From assembly GCF_021290985.1 (NCBI RefSeq), contig NZ_JAJOYU010000020.1, forward strand, positions 1 to 64,000: a stretch of 64,000 nt of DNA, in the 5' to 3' direction. Position 1 is the first letter of the stretch; each line of letters begins with the position of its first letter. Origin of the DNA: Rheinheimera soli (GTDB taxonomy: Bacteria; Pseudomonadota; Gammaproteobacteria; Enterobacterales; Alteromonadaceae). Positions 16,795 through 24,884 of this stretch are shown here, one piece after another. Under the pieces are notes generated by a model. The model made no database searches. It had not been told where the DNA came from and saw nothing but the letters and a program-made list of their open reading frames with translations. Both the position numbers and the translations under genes were made by a program.

Positions 16795-18226
16795 AACCAT
16801 TCGTTTAACCGCTATCAGTATGGCATTAGCCTCACTGCTGTTTGGTTGTGCTTCAGTAGGCCCAAGTTATGCGGCGCCTGTAGCAGCCAATCAGGTGCAA
16901 CTGCCTGCGGAATATAAAGCAGCAGATAAAGCCCAACACTGGTGGCAGCAGTTTAATGACCCTGTGCTTGATCAACTGATAGAAAAAGCCTTGCTGAATA
17001 ACCAGACTTTAGCTGCGGCAGAAGCCAACGTAAAACGTGCTTATGCCGCCTTTGAAGACAGTGACAATGACAGCTGGCCTCGTATGGATATCACGGCCAG
17101 TCAGCAAAACAATCAGAACCCAGACAGCGCTGCACAAAATGCAGGGCAAATTCAGCGTCAGGCCAATTTAGGTGGCGCTTTAAGCTGGGATTTAGATTTA
17201 TTTGGCAAACTGCGCCGCGCATCTGAAGCGGCCAATGCCAGAGCACAAGGTGCCGAACTGGCCTGGCAGGAAGCCAAAGTGCAATTGTTAGCTCAGGTAG
17301 CTGCCAGTTATGGCGACTACCGCGGCGCGCAGCTGCGCCTCACAGTAGCAGAGCAAAACCTTGGAAATTTGCGCCGTACCAAGCAAATTATTCTGGCACG
17401 CCGTGATGCAGGTTTTGCTTCGGATCTGGAAATCAGCCGTATCGACGCGCAGATGTACCAGTTGCAAAGCACTCTGCCACAGTTTCAGTTTGCCAAAGCA
17501 CAAGCTAACGCCACCATAGCTGCTTTAGTGGCGCAACCTGCAGAGCAGTTTGTGCTTGATGGTTCTTTAGTGAAAGGTGAAAAACAAAGTCTGCCGGAAT
17601 TAACCACACCTTTGTCTTTTGCCAATCAGCACAACTACTTAAAGTTCAGAACTGATGTAGCAGTTGCCGAACGTGAACTGGCAGCCAGCACTGCCGATAT
17701 AGGAGTAGCCACAGCAGAGCTGTACCCTGAAGTGTCTGTAACTGGGTTCTTAGGTTTTATTGCCAGCCCAGGCCTGAGCCTGGGTTCGCAAAACGAAGCC
17801 TGGAGCATAGCCCCTAGTTTACGTTGGCAAGCCACAGAGCTGAGCTCTATTCAAGCCCGTATTCGCGGCGCAGAAGCAGAACAGCAAATGGCTTTTGCCC
17901 GCTTTCAGCAGACGGTGTTTGATGCCTTGGCGCAAATGCAAACTTCACTGCACGGTTACAGAACCAGCCGTGAGCAACAGTTAAGCGCGCAGCAACAAGT
18001 AGCAGCCACTGAACAAGCAGTGCAATTGACACGAGCTCAATACGAAGCAGGCACCACTGAGTTTCTGGACTTGCTGGACGCCGAACGCGACTGGTTAGCA
18101 GCCCGCGATCAGCAGGCTGCCCTGTCGACTCAAAGCTTCCAGCGTTTAGTCTCTGTCTACCGCGCCTTTTCGGGTGGTTTAGAACTGGAGCAAGGCACTC
18201 AGCAAATAGCCTTAGTGAAAGAGTAA
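16787..18226 (+). CDS. Outer-membrane efflux channel (OprM/NodT family)
   Basis: 479-residue lipoprotein (lipobox LLFGC, Cys21). Two OEP repeats: first about 55-250 (WWQQFNDPVLDQLIEKALLNNQTLAAAEANVKRAYA) and second about 275-465 (RTDVAVAERELAASTADIGVATAELYPEVSVTG, then TRAQYEAGTTEFLDLLDAERDWLAARDQQ). It forms the trimeric TolC-like exit duct for the RND pump encoded just upstream. It is the last gene of the operon, followed by two hairpins, the second with a T-run. Confidence 0.94.
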   Translation: MRKTIRLTAISMALASLLFGCASVGPSYAAPVAANQVQLPAEYKAADKAQHWWQQFNDPVLDQLIEKALLNNQTLAAAEANVKRAYAAFEDSDNDSWPRMDITASQQNNQNPDSAAQNAGQIQRQANLGGALSWDLDLFGKLRRASEAANARAQGAELAWQEAKVQLLAQVAASYGDYRGAQLRLTVAEQNLGNLRRTKQIILARRDAGFASDLEISRIDAQMYQLQSTLPQFQFAKAQANATIAALVAQPAEQFVLDGSLVKGEKQSLPELTTPLSFANQHNYLKFRTDVAVAERELAASTADIGVATAELYPEVSVTGFLGFIASPGLSLGSQNEAWSIAPSLRWQATELSSIQARIRGAEAEQQMAFARFQQTVFDALAQMQTSLHGYRTSREQQLSAQQQVAATEQAVQLTRAQYEAGTTEFLDLLDAERDWLAARDQQAALSTQSFQRLVSVYRAFSGGLELEQGTQQIALVKE

Positions 18227-18234
18227 GCAGTTTG

Positions 18235-18318
18235 AAGGCTGGCCCCTCGCCAGCCTTTGTTAAAGAGTAACTTTTTGGGCGTCCGGTTAGTCCCATTCCC
18301 AACGGACGCCCCTTTTTT
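18235..18318 (+). terminator. Double hairpin terminator of the RND operon
   Basis: Hairpin 1 AAGGCTGG/CCAGCCTT (18235-18257) has no clean T-run. Hairpin 2 GGGCGTCCG/CGGACGCCC (18277-18311) is followed by CTTTTTT, a canonical intrinsic terminator with a 17-nt loop. Confidence 0.85.
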
Positions 18319-18351
18319 CCCTCACAATCAGCACTAGTCACCGCAAGACCA

Positions 18352-18380
18352 TTGATAACTATTCTTATCCGCATTACTAT
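18352..18380 (+). promoter_or_regulatory. Promoter with overlapping Fur-box-like site
   Basis: TTGATA (18352-18357), exactly 17 bp, TACTAT (18375-18380). TTGATAACTATTCTTATC overlaps the -35 and spacer and resembles the GATAAT-based Fur box. Repression by Fe-Fur would make the PepSY gene iron-starvation induced. Confidence 0.55.
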
Positions 18381-18398
18381 TAGGCCAATTTTATTAGC

Positions 18399-19574
18399 TT
18401 GCTGAATAAGGCTGAACGTCCGGTGTTTAAACTCAAACAACGCTTCTGGTTTTTAGTGCACGGCTGGGTAGGTTTACCTGTCTGGCTCATTTTTTGCGCT
18501 GTGTGTTTAACGGGCACCATTGCTGTTTTTAGTCATGAACTCACCTGGCTGACCAACCCCAATGCCAGAGCGGAAAATCCACAAAACCTGCCTGTGAAAC
18601 CTGCCACTGAACTGATTGCAGCGGTAAAAGCTGAAGTGCCTGATGCTGAAATTGGTACTGTGATGGTGATGGAACCTTATCTGGTCAACGCCATTGTATT
18701 TTCGACTGCCAAAGCGCCCTTTGGTATTGCTTATGTCAACCAGTACACAGGCAAAGTACAAGAGCTGAACTACGGCCTGAACTTCATTACTTTTATGCGT
18801 TCGTTACATGGCTGGTTATTGTTTCCCTGGCAAAGTAGCTACAGCGTTGGCTATTATCTGGTTAGTGGTATGGCGCTTTTGATGCTGGCGTCTTTAATCA
18901 CAGGTTTAGTGATTTATAAAAACTTCTGGAAATCTTTTACCCAACCCAAAGTACGGTTAAATCAGGGCCGTAAAACCCTGCTAACTGACTTACACCGTTT
19001 AGCTGGTGTCTGGTCAATTTGGTTTTTAGTGGTGATGAGTCTGACGGGTTTATGGTATCTGGTGCAGGCTATTTTATGGCACAACGATGTTGAGTTTTAC
19101 CACGAAACTAAAATTCTGACTGCGGCTGAAGTGCCAGTCGCAGGTCAAAAACAGACGCCACCTTATTCATTGGAAGATGCTTTGGTGATTGCCAAACAAA
19201 CCCTGCCAGAGCTACAACCTGCTTACATTATGATGCCGGAGCACAACCGGGATTTATATCGTATTTCAGGTTCTGGTGATTCGATATTTTTTGATCAGTA
19301 TTCGTATTCTGTGGCAGTGAACCCCTGGACAGGTCAGGTGACTGATGTGCATACCCCGGATCAGATGGGAGGGCTTGAAGTGCTGAGCCATATTGCCGAC
19401 CCGCTGCATTACGGCACTTTAGGTGGCATTTGGACCAAAATCATCTGGTTCCTGTTTGGCTTATTATTGTCCGGTATGTCGATTACAGGTTTTATGATCT
19501 GGGGCAGTCGCACCGTTAAAGCAGCACGGGCAGAACCCGCAGTCAGTTACAGTACTACAGAGGTAAATTCCTGA
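18399..19574 (+). CDS. PepSY-associated TM protein (iron-regulated PiuB-like)
   Basis: About 391 residues. TM1 near 15-40 (VHGWVGLPVWLIFCAVCLTGTIAVF), a periplasmic PepSY-like stretch, paired TMs at about 130-170 (SLHGWLLFPWQSSYSVGYYLVSGMALLMLASLITGLVIYK) and 200-230 (LHRLAGVWSIWFLVVMSLTGLWYL), and a last TM near 345-370. Conserved His residues at TM ends (HGW, HRLAGVW, HIADPLHYG) fit a haem- or metal-handling reductase role. The start is uncertain: TTG 18399 sits only about 12 nt after the predicted transcription start, and GTG 18423 (giving MFKLKQRFW) is a good alternative. The downstream gene overlaps by 1 nt. Confidence 0.85.
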   Translation: MLNKAERPVFKLKQRFWFLVHGWVGLPVWLIFCAVCLTGTIAVFSHELTWLTNPNARAENPQNLPVKPATELIAAVKAEVPDAEIGTVMVMEPYLVNAIVFSTAKAPFGIAYVNQYTGKVQELNYGLNFITFMRSLHGWLLFPWQSSYSVGYYLVSGMALLMLASLITGLVIYKNFWKSFTQPKVRLNQGRKTLLTDLHRLAGVWSIWFLVVMSLTGLWYLVQAILWHNDVEFYHETKILTAAEVPVAGQKQTPPYSLEDALVIAKQTLPELQPAYIMMPEHNRDLYRISGSGDSIFFDQYSYSVAVNPWTGQVTDVHTPDQMGGLEVLSHIADPLHYGTLGGIWTKIIWFLFGLLLSGMSITGFMIWGSRTVKAARAEPAVSYSTTEVNS

Positions 19575-20032
19575 TGGCTCAACGTTCAGACAATTGGTGG
19601 CAACGTAATAAATTTAAGCTCAATGCTTTAGTGCTGATTTTGCCATTCTGGTTTTTATACGATTCTTTAAGTCCGGTATTTCCGCCGTCATGGTCCACTC
19701 AGAAAGTGGGGGCTTTTGAAGTGACCCCTACCCCGTTGACCAACGATGCGCCATACCAGCATCATGGTGATTGGGTCAAAGATTTCAGCCTGCAATTCTG
19801 TGAAGGTTGCGTGGCCAATATCCGTCAGGCTTATATGGCAATAGCAGCGGAACAGCCTGCTATTGAAGACTTTGCCGAAACTGATCTGAGCATTCTGCAC
19901 GGCAGCTCTTTTGCCCAGCATGTGCATGCCAAAGCCACAGCTATGCCTAAAGCTGGTGATAAAGTCTGGTTACTGATTGAAGACTGGCAAGGTCAGGTGC
20001 ATGTAGGTTCATGGGACTGGCCTCAGTCTTAA
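19574..20032 (+). CDS. Unknown membrane-anchored CxxC protein, partner of the PepSY protein
   Basis: 152 residues. One N-terminal membrane helix (about 17-35, LNALVLILPFWFLYDSLSPVF) and a periplasmic domain with FCEGCVANIRQAYM (CxxC), HGSSFAQHVHAKA and a Trp-rich end (WLLIEDWQGQVHVGSWDWP). I do not recognise a named family. Its ATG overlaps the PepSY stop (TGATG), so the two are translationally coupled and probably work together. CxxC plus clustered His could bind metal or carry electrons; this is inference only. Confidence 0.7.
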   Translation: MAQRSDNWWQRNKFKLNALVLILPFWFLYDSLSPVFPPSWSTQKVGAFEVTPTPLTNDAPYQHHGDWVKDFSLQFCEGCVANIRQAYMAIAAEQPAIEDFAETDLSILHGSSFAQHVHAKATAMPKAGDKVWLLIEDWQGQVHVGSWDWPQS

Positions 20033-20107
20033 AATTTGTTACAAAACCAAGCACAAATTAACCGGTTAAAGCGGTACACTTAAACAGTTCTGTTCACGAG
20101 GTCGGCC

Positions 20108-21121
20108 ATGAAACTGTTTTGGTTCGTTTTGCTGCTTGGTTATCACGCTCAAAGCACTGCTCAGAGCTGGCCGGGTTTTGCCAAACAACAATCCTGCCTC
20201 GAACTTTACCCCACCTATCAGCAACTGGTTGATGAGGTCCGTGCTTACACCCCCTGGTACAGTATGGACCACTGGTTACTGCCCTGGCTGTTGCCCAAAC
20301 AGCAATTTGAAGCCACCCAACAACAGCTGGATTGTGCTCAACTGGAATACCAGTCTGACACTCTGTTAGTTCAGGCATGGGGTTTACAGCCTCACAGCAA
20401 AAGCACAAAAAAAAGGCCAGTGATCATTTACAACAGAGGCGGCAATGCAGCTTTAGGCAGGTTGGATTTTGTCTCTGTGTTACGCCAGTTAAGCCCTTTA
20501 GCTCAGCAAGGTTTTATTGTGCTGGCCAGCCAGTACAGAGGTTCAGTCCCTAAAGATCAGCAGACCTATGGCAAGGATCAGTTTGGTGGCGCTGACGTGA
20601 ATGACATTCATCAACTGATTGAGCTGGCAAAAAAACTGCCAGAGGCTGACGCTAACAATATTTTTTTATATGGCATCAGCAGAGGCGGCATTATGAGTTA
20701 TCTGACCGCCAGACAACGTGATGATATTCGCGCTATGGCCATTACCGGCGCGCCCGCCGATTTAGTCACAGAACTGCCACGTCTGCCAGAAATGGAACTT
20801 ATTTTCCGTAGCCTGATCCCGAACTACGATCAAAACAAACAACAGGAACTACAACAACGTTCAGTGCTGTATTGGGCAGAAGAATTACCTGCAACTTTAC
20901 CCATTCTGCTGATGTATGGAGGTGAGGACCAGAGAGTGCATCCGGACAATTCAAAACGTCTTGCAGCTAAGCTGACAGAGCTGCAACGCCCGGTAAAATT
21001 AATTGAATTTACCGATGCGGACCACTTATTAACGGACTACAAAGAGCAAGAACGTGAGGCTATGTTGCAGTGGTTTCGCCAGCACCAGCAGACTGAGCAA
21101 AAAGCAGCCACAGCTCCTTAA
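20108..21121 (+). CDS. Secreted alpha/beta hydrolase, prolyl-oligopeptidase (S9)-like
   Basis: 337 residues with a signal peptide (cleavage near TAQS). An alpha/beta-hydrolase core is visible: oxyanion region VIIYNRGGNA, nucleophile elbow GISRGGIMSY, Asp in LLMYGGEDQRVHP, and His in FTDADHLLTDY. The layout matches small S9-like peptidases or esterases of the periplasm. GAGG precedes the ATG. It is convergent with the following cyclase gene and the two overlap by 4 nt. Substrate unknown. Confidence 0.85.
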   Translation: MKLFWFVLLLGYHAQSTAQSWPGFAKQQSCLELYPTYQQLVDEVRAYTPWYSMDHWLLPWLLPKQQFEATQQQLDCAQLEYQSDTLLVQAWGLQPHSKSTKKRPVIIYNRGGNAALGRLDFVSVLRQLSPLAQQGFIVLASQYRGSVPKDQQTYGKDQFGGADVNDIHQLIELAKKLPEADANNIFLYGISRGGIMSYLTARQRDDIRAMAITGAPADLVTELPRLPEMELIFRSLIPNYDQNKQQELQQRSVLYWAEELPATLPILLMYGGEDQRVHPDNSKRLAAKLTELQRPVKLIEFTDADHLLTDYKEQEREAMLQWFRQHQQTEQKAATAP

Positions 21122-22128
21122 CTAACAATCTCGACTCTGTTTCGTCCTGACTCTTTGGCTTTATATAAGGCTTGATCTGCGCGTTGTAACAACTGATCCA
21201 ACGGGCTTTCCACTGAACTTGCAATACCTATACTTAAACTGCTTTCTAAACCTGATTGCTGCATCTGCTGCTTAAATTCATGCTGTACCCTCTCTGCCAA
21301 ATGCAGTAAACCTTGTGCATCTGTATCCGCAGCAGCCAATACAAATTCATCGCCGCCTAAACGACAGGCAATATCACTTTGTCTGGCCACCGCCGCCAAC
21401 ACATTGGCTAAATGCTGCAATGCCTGATCGCCGGTTTCATGGCCATGTTGATCATTCAACTGCTTAAACTCGTCAATATCAATCATCATCAAGGCTAAAG
21501 CAGTGCCCTGAGTTTCTGACTGAAGCTGGTATTGTTCAAATTTGGTTTGAAAAGCCCGGCGGTTATCCAGGCCAGTTAACTCGTCGGTATGAGCCAGATT
21601 TTCCATTTGCTGTGCCTGTTGATACAGCTTACCTATGGTTTTTTCTGCCACTTTGACCTTTTTTTGTTGCAGTTGCATCTGTTGATCCAATGCCATCTGG
21701 TAAGCGATGGCATCTGCAATCAGCTTCAGACTGATTAACGTATGGTCTTTAATAACCACAAGGTTGGTACTGGCACCACACAAAGTACCTATGGTTTTAC
21801 CTTCAGATAACACTGGCAAAGCAAAAAAACTTTGCATCCCCAAAGCCACACCTGCTGATCCGGGAAATAGCTCTGGCACTGCATCTGACTGCTCCAGTTT
21901 TGCATCAAACAACAGACGGCACATCGAATCGGACCATTCAACCACAGCACCTTCCTGTACTGGAACACTGGGTTGCCCTTCCACGAGCACCACTTGCTGG
22001 GTCAGAGCTTTCCAGTCAATGCGGGTTATAAAGGTGGTATTCAGCCCTGTTAAATGCTGCACCAATTGCAACAAAGGCCGGGCTGCTTGTTCAAGAGCTA
22101 CACTGGTATAAAGTTGACGTTGCGGCAT
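21118..22128 (-). CDS. GAF-GGDEF diguanylate cyclase
   Basis: 336-residue soluble protein. GAF domain at about 15-145 (SAGVALGMQSFFALPVLSEGKTIGTLCGAS), a coiled-coil linker at about 148-178, and a GGDEF domain at about 180-334. The loop is GGDEF (258-262), active, with an RxxD inhibitory site (R249-D252). It would make c-di-GMP in response to a small ligand or redox cue bound by GAF. AGAG precedes the ATG. The gene ends in a 4-nt tail-to-tail overlap with the hydrolase. Confidence 0.92.
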   Translation of the reverse strand: MPQRQLYTSVALEQAARPLLQLVQHLTGLNTTFITRIDWKALTQQVVLVEGQPSVPVQEGAVVEWSDSMCRLLFDAKLEQSDAVPELFPGSAGVALGMQSFFALPVLSEGKTIGTLCGASTNLVVIKDHTLISLKLIADAIAYQMALDQQMQLQQKKVKVAEKTIGKLYQQAQQMENLAHTDELTGLDNRRAFQTKFEQYQLQSETQGTALALMMIDIDEFKQLNDQHGHETGDQALQHLANVLAAVARQSDIACRLGGDEFVLAAADTDAQGLLHLAERVQHEFKQQMQQSGLESSLSIGIASSVESPLDQLLQRADQALYKAKESGRNRVEIVS

Positions 22129-22245
22129 AACTACTCTGATGGGCTGCAGGATGTAACATCCCTTGTAGCACTGTTTTCTCCCTGATGTGTAATTACTACG
22201 TCGTTTTAGCTCTGCTGGAGCAAATAAAAATTATTTTTTTCAGGC

Positions 22246-22271
22246 TGTCGAATTCATTCAGGTCAAGCCGA
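22246..22271 (+). promoter_or_regulatory. Putative ECF42-type promoter of the DGPF operon
   Basis: TGTCGA (22246-22251), a 17-bp spacer and CGA (22269-22271), 34 nt before the first gene. From memory, ECF42 promoters have TGTCGA at -35 and CGA at -10, so the sigma factor at the end of this operon probably transcribes its own operon. No other -35/-10 pair of housekeeping type stands out. Confidence 0.6.
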
Positions 22272-22304
22272 CTACTCAGTGAATCAACCTAAGGAGAACT
22301 CAAC

Positions 22305-22733
22305 ATGACTCAATCCATTCAACAGTTATCCCAACAATGGGCCAGCGCAATAGCTAGCCAGTCGATGGAACAGATCATGGCTTTTTACGCCGACGAGCTG
22401 ATTGCCTATGACGCTGTCGCTCAATTGCAGTTTGTTGGTAAAACTGCCTACAAAAGCCATTGGCAACACTGTATGGAATTTTGCCCTGGTGGCCATTCTA
22501 AATTTGAACTGCGCGATTTAAACATTCAGCAAAACGACCAACTGGCATTCAGTCATGCGCTGGTGTACTGCGAAGGCAGCAATGAAAAAGGCGAAACTCA
22601 GGGCTGCTGGATGCGCCTGACCCAAGGCTGGCAGATGCAACAAGGCCAGTGGCGCATTATTCATGACCATTTTTCTGTGCCTTTTGATATGGTATCTGGC
22701 GCCGTATTATTTGAACTGACACCAGATGCTTAA
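22305..22733 (+). CDS. SnoaL-like/NTF2-fold protein of the ECF42 operon
   Basis: 142 residues. Typical SnoaL-like/YybH features: the helix QQLSQQWASAIASQSMEQIMAFYADELIAYDAV, then YKSHWQHCMEF and the closing strands WRIIHDHFSVPFD. These small alpha+beta barrels act as enzymes or ligand binders on varied small molecules; no specific substrate can be read. AAGGAG precedes the ATG. First gene after the TGTCGA promoter, followed 9 nt later by the first DGPF protein, so it belongs to the ECF42 operon. Confidence 0.85.
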   Translation: MTQSIQQLSQQWASAIASQSMEQIMAFYADELIAYDAVAQLQFVGKTAYKSHWQHCMEFCPGGHSKFELRDLNIQQNDQLAFSHALVYCEGSNEKGETQGCWMRLTQGWQMQQGQWRIIHDHFSVPFDMVSGAVLFELTPDA

Positions 22734-22742
22734 GGAGCAGCT

Positions 22743-23087
22743 ATGAAATATTTATGTTTAGTCTACAGCGATGAAAAGCTGCTGCACTCCTTGCCCGACA
22801 GCCCCAAAGACGAAGAATGTTTTGCTTACGCAGCATCAGTGCAAAACAGTGGCCGTATGCTTGCCGCCGAAGCGCTTCAGCCTATAGACACCGCCACCAC
22901 AGTGCGGGTTCGTGCCGGTAAAACCTTATTAACCGATGGCCCTTTTGCCGAAACTAAAGAACAACTGGCTGGGTTTTATCTGGTGGAAGCCAAAGATTTA
23001 AACGAAGCCATTCAACTGGCCGCTGGTATTCCGGCAGCCCGTGTTGGCTCTGTTGAAGTTCGTCCTGTGCGGCAACTGGAGGTATAA
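22743..23087 (+). CDS. DGPF-domain (YciI-related) protein 1
   Basis: 114 residues, the full length of a YCII/DGPF protein. Starts MKYLCLVYSDEKLL and carries the signature LLTDGPFAETKEQLAGFYLVEA around residues 59-81. DGPF proteins are the hallmark neighbours of ECF42 sigma factors; their biochemical role is unresolved (a YciI-like ferredoxin fold with a possible catalytic His/Asp). AAGGAG precedes the ATG, within the operon. Confidence 0.9.
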   Translation: MKYLCLVYSDEKLLHSLPDSPKDEECFAYAASVQNSGRMLAAEALQPIDTATTVRVRAGKTLLTDGPFAETKEQLAGFYLVEAKDLNEAIQLAAGIPAARVGSVEVRPVRQLEV

Positions 23088-23090
23088 AAT

Positions 23091-23165
23091 ATGGAGTTTA
23101 TGCTACTGATGCCAAAAGCGATAACCAGCCGAAGTTCGGTACCAGCACGTCAGTCGGAGGTTTAA
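23091..23165 (+). pseudogene. 24-codon relic of a third DGPF gene
   Basis: ATG at 23091 opens MEFMLLMPKA, the usual N-terminus of DGPF proteins and clearly like MRFMLLMIPKG of the intact gene that follows, but homology ends there and a stop arrives after 24 codons. It lies between two intact DGPF genes. This looks like a collapsed duplicate; translation as a leader peptide cannot be excluded because the stop (TAA) sits just before the next ATG. Confidence 0.55.
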
Positions 23166-23166
23166 C

Positions 23167-23574
23167 ATGCGCTTTATGTTACTGATGATCCCTAAAGGCT
23201 ATGAAAGCGCAGCACCAGGCGCTATGCCTGAAGCTGCTGCAGTGGAAGCCATGATGGAGTACAACAGAAAACTGCAGGACGCTGGTATTTTGATGAGCTG
23301 TGAAGGTTTACATCCGCCTTCTATGGGAGCCCGCGTCAGCTTCAGCGCAGGCAAGCCGCTGGTCACTGACGGTCCTTTTACTGAAACCAAAGAAGTGCTG
23401 GGTGGTTTTTGGATGATCAAGGTGAACTCCAAAGCCGAAGCTATTCAGTGGGCCAGTTTATGTCCAGCTGGTGATAACGAAGTAATTGAAGTGCGGCAAA
23501 TTCAGGATATGGAAGATTTTCCTGAAGACATACAGCAGATTGCCGCTGACTTCGCCAGCATGCAAAGTTCGTAA
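23167..23574 (+). CDS. DGPF-domain (YciI-related) protein 2
   Basis: 135 residues. MRFMLLMIPKGYESAAPGAMPEAA, then the DGPF signature KPLVTDGPFTETKEVLGGFWMIKV near residues 60-82, and a C-terminal extension (IEVRQIQDMEDFPEDIQQIAADF) found in the longer DGPF subgroup. GGAGG lies 6 nt before the ATG. Third intact gene of the ECF42 operon; its end is within 5 nt of the likely sigma-factor start, which suggests coupled translation. Confidence 0.9.
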   Translation: MRFMLLMIPKGYESAAPGAMPEAAAVEAMMEYNRKLQDAGILMSCEGLHPPSMGARVSFSAGKPLVTDGPFTETKEVLGGFWMIKVNSKAEAIQWASLCPAGDNEVIEVRQIQDMEDFPEDIQQIAADFASMQSS

Positions 23575-23578
23575 GCTG

Positions 23579-24826
23579 TTGAATAGCCGGGTTACAGCCG
23601 AAACTATCTCGGCTTTATATCAACAAGAAAGCCGCAGGGTGCTGGCCACCCTGATCCGGCTCTTGGGTGATTTTGAACTGGCTGAAGAAGCTTTGCAGGA
23701 GGCCTTTGCTTGCGCATTACAACAATGGCCTGTCGACGGCTTACCAGAACAACCCAGAGCCTGGCTGGTCTCCACAGGACGCTTCAAAGCCATAGATAAA
23801 ATTCGCCAGCAGCAAAGCCAGCGTAAATATCAACAACAATGGCTGTTTGAACAAGATGAAGACATCGAAGCTTTTCAGGCCGATGAGCCAAACAGCCAAA
23901 ACTGGCAAGACGATGAGCTTCGACTGATATTTACCTGCTGTCATCCGGCTTTATCCACCGAAGCTCAAATTGCCTTAACCCTGCGGGAAATTTGCGGCTT
24001 AACCACAGAGCAAATTGCCAAAGCTTTTTTAACCAGCCCTGTCACCATAGCCCAGCGGATAGTCAGGGCGAAAAACAAAATCCGTGATGCCGCTATCCCT
24101 TATGAAATTCCCGCTGCAGAGCAATTACCACAAAGGCTGGATGTTGTACTGAAAGTCATATATTTGCTGTTTAACGAAGGCTATAGCCAGAGTTCGGGCG
24201 ACCAGCTGTTGTGTGCAGAGCTTTCAGCTCAGGCGATACGACTTGGTTATTTATTGCTGGAGTTACAACCCGACACTGAAACCATGGGCTTATTGGCCTT
24301 GTTGTTATTGCAGGAATCGAGGCGTACTGCCCGCATCGACCAACAAGGTGATCTGATTTTATTGGCCGATCAGAACAGAAGCTTGTGGGATCAAGCCTTG
24401 ATCCAACAAGGGGTTCAACTGGTCGAACGCTCTTTAACAGGCCGTCGTATTGGCCCTTATGGCCTGCAGGCAGCTATTGCCGCGCTTCACGCCGAAAGCC
24501 CAGATGCTACAAGCACCGACTGGCCCCAAATTGTTGCTTTGTATGATCTGTTGTATCGCTTTGAAGCCTCGCCAGTGGTGCTGTTAAACCGTGCTGTAGC
24601 CATCAGTATGGCGCAAGGCCCGGCTGTGGCATTGCCACTCTTACAGGCGCTGGAACAAGGTGGCGAACTATCACAGTATCACCTGCTCGATGCTGCTTTA
24701 GCCGATATACACCAAAAACTGGGGCTGCCCCAACAAGCCCGTTTCTACTACCAGCAAGCGCTCAACAAAACCAGCCAACAGGCAGAGCAGCGGTTTTTGC
24801 AAAAGAAGCTGGAGACTCTCAGTTAG
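23579..24826 (+). CDS. ECF42-type RNA polymerase sigma factor with C-terminal TPR-like extension
   Basis: About 415 residues from TTG 23579, placed here because sigma-2 homology begins at once (VTAETISALYQQESRRVLATLIRLLGDFELAEEALQEAF) and upstream in-frame ATGs lie inside the DGPF gene. Sigma-2 spans about 10-75, with RAWLVSTGRFKAIDKIRQQQ; sigma-4 spans about 115-165, with LTLREICGLTTEQIAKAF. The rest (about 180-415) is the long helical TPR-like domain (AIRLGYLLLELQPD, LLNRAVAISMAQGPAVALPLLQAL) that replaces an anti-sigma in ECF42. Association with DGPF genes fits. Stimulus unknown. Confidence 0.9.
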   Translation: MNSRVTAETISALYQQESRRVLATLIRLLGDFELAEEALQEAFACALQQWPVDGLPEQPRAWLVSTGRFKAIDKIRQQQSQRKYQQQWLFEQDEDIEAFQADEPNSQNWQDDELRLIFTCCHPALSTEAQIALTLREICGLTTEQIAKAFLTSPVTIAQRIVRAKNKIRDAAIPYEIPAAEQLPQRLDVVLKVIYLLFNEGYSQSSGDQLLCAELSAQAIRLGYLLLELQPDTETMGLLALLLLQESRRTARIDQQGDLILLADQNRSLWDQALIQQGVQLVERSLTGRRIGPYGLQAAIAALHAESPDATSTDWPQIVALYDLLYRFEASPVVLLNRAVAISMAQGPAVALPLLQALEQGGELSQYHLLDAALADIHQKLGLPQQARFYYQQALNKTSQQAEQRFLQKKLETLS

Positions 24827-24884
24827 CCTTGATATTGAATCAGAGCCTCCTTTGAACTCCCAAACGAAAGAAATCTCTTTAGAA

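Noticed and set aside
17847-18440. 197-codon minus-strand frame opposite the outer-membrane factor gene
   Set aside because: Antisense shadow of a well-supported gene, includes the terminator and has no recognisable domain.
24827-24884. Retron att site or target duplication at the left edge
   Set aside because: I compared the left flank with the right flank near 26950 and saw no convincing direct repeat.
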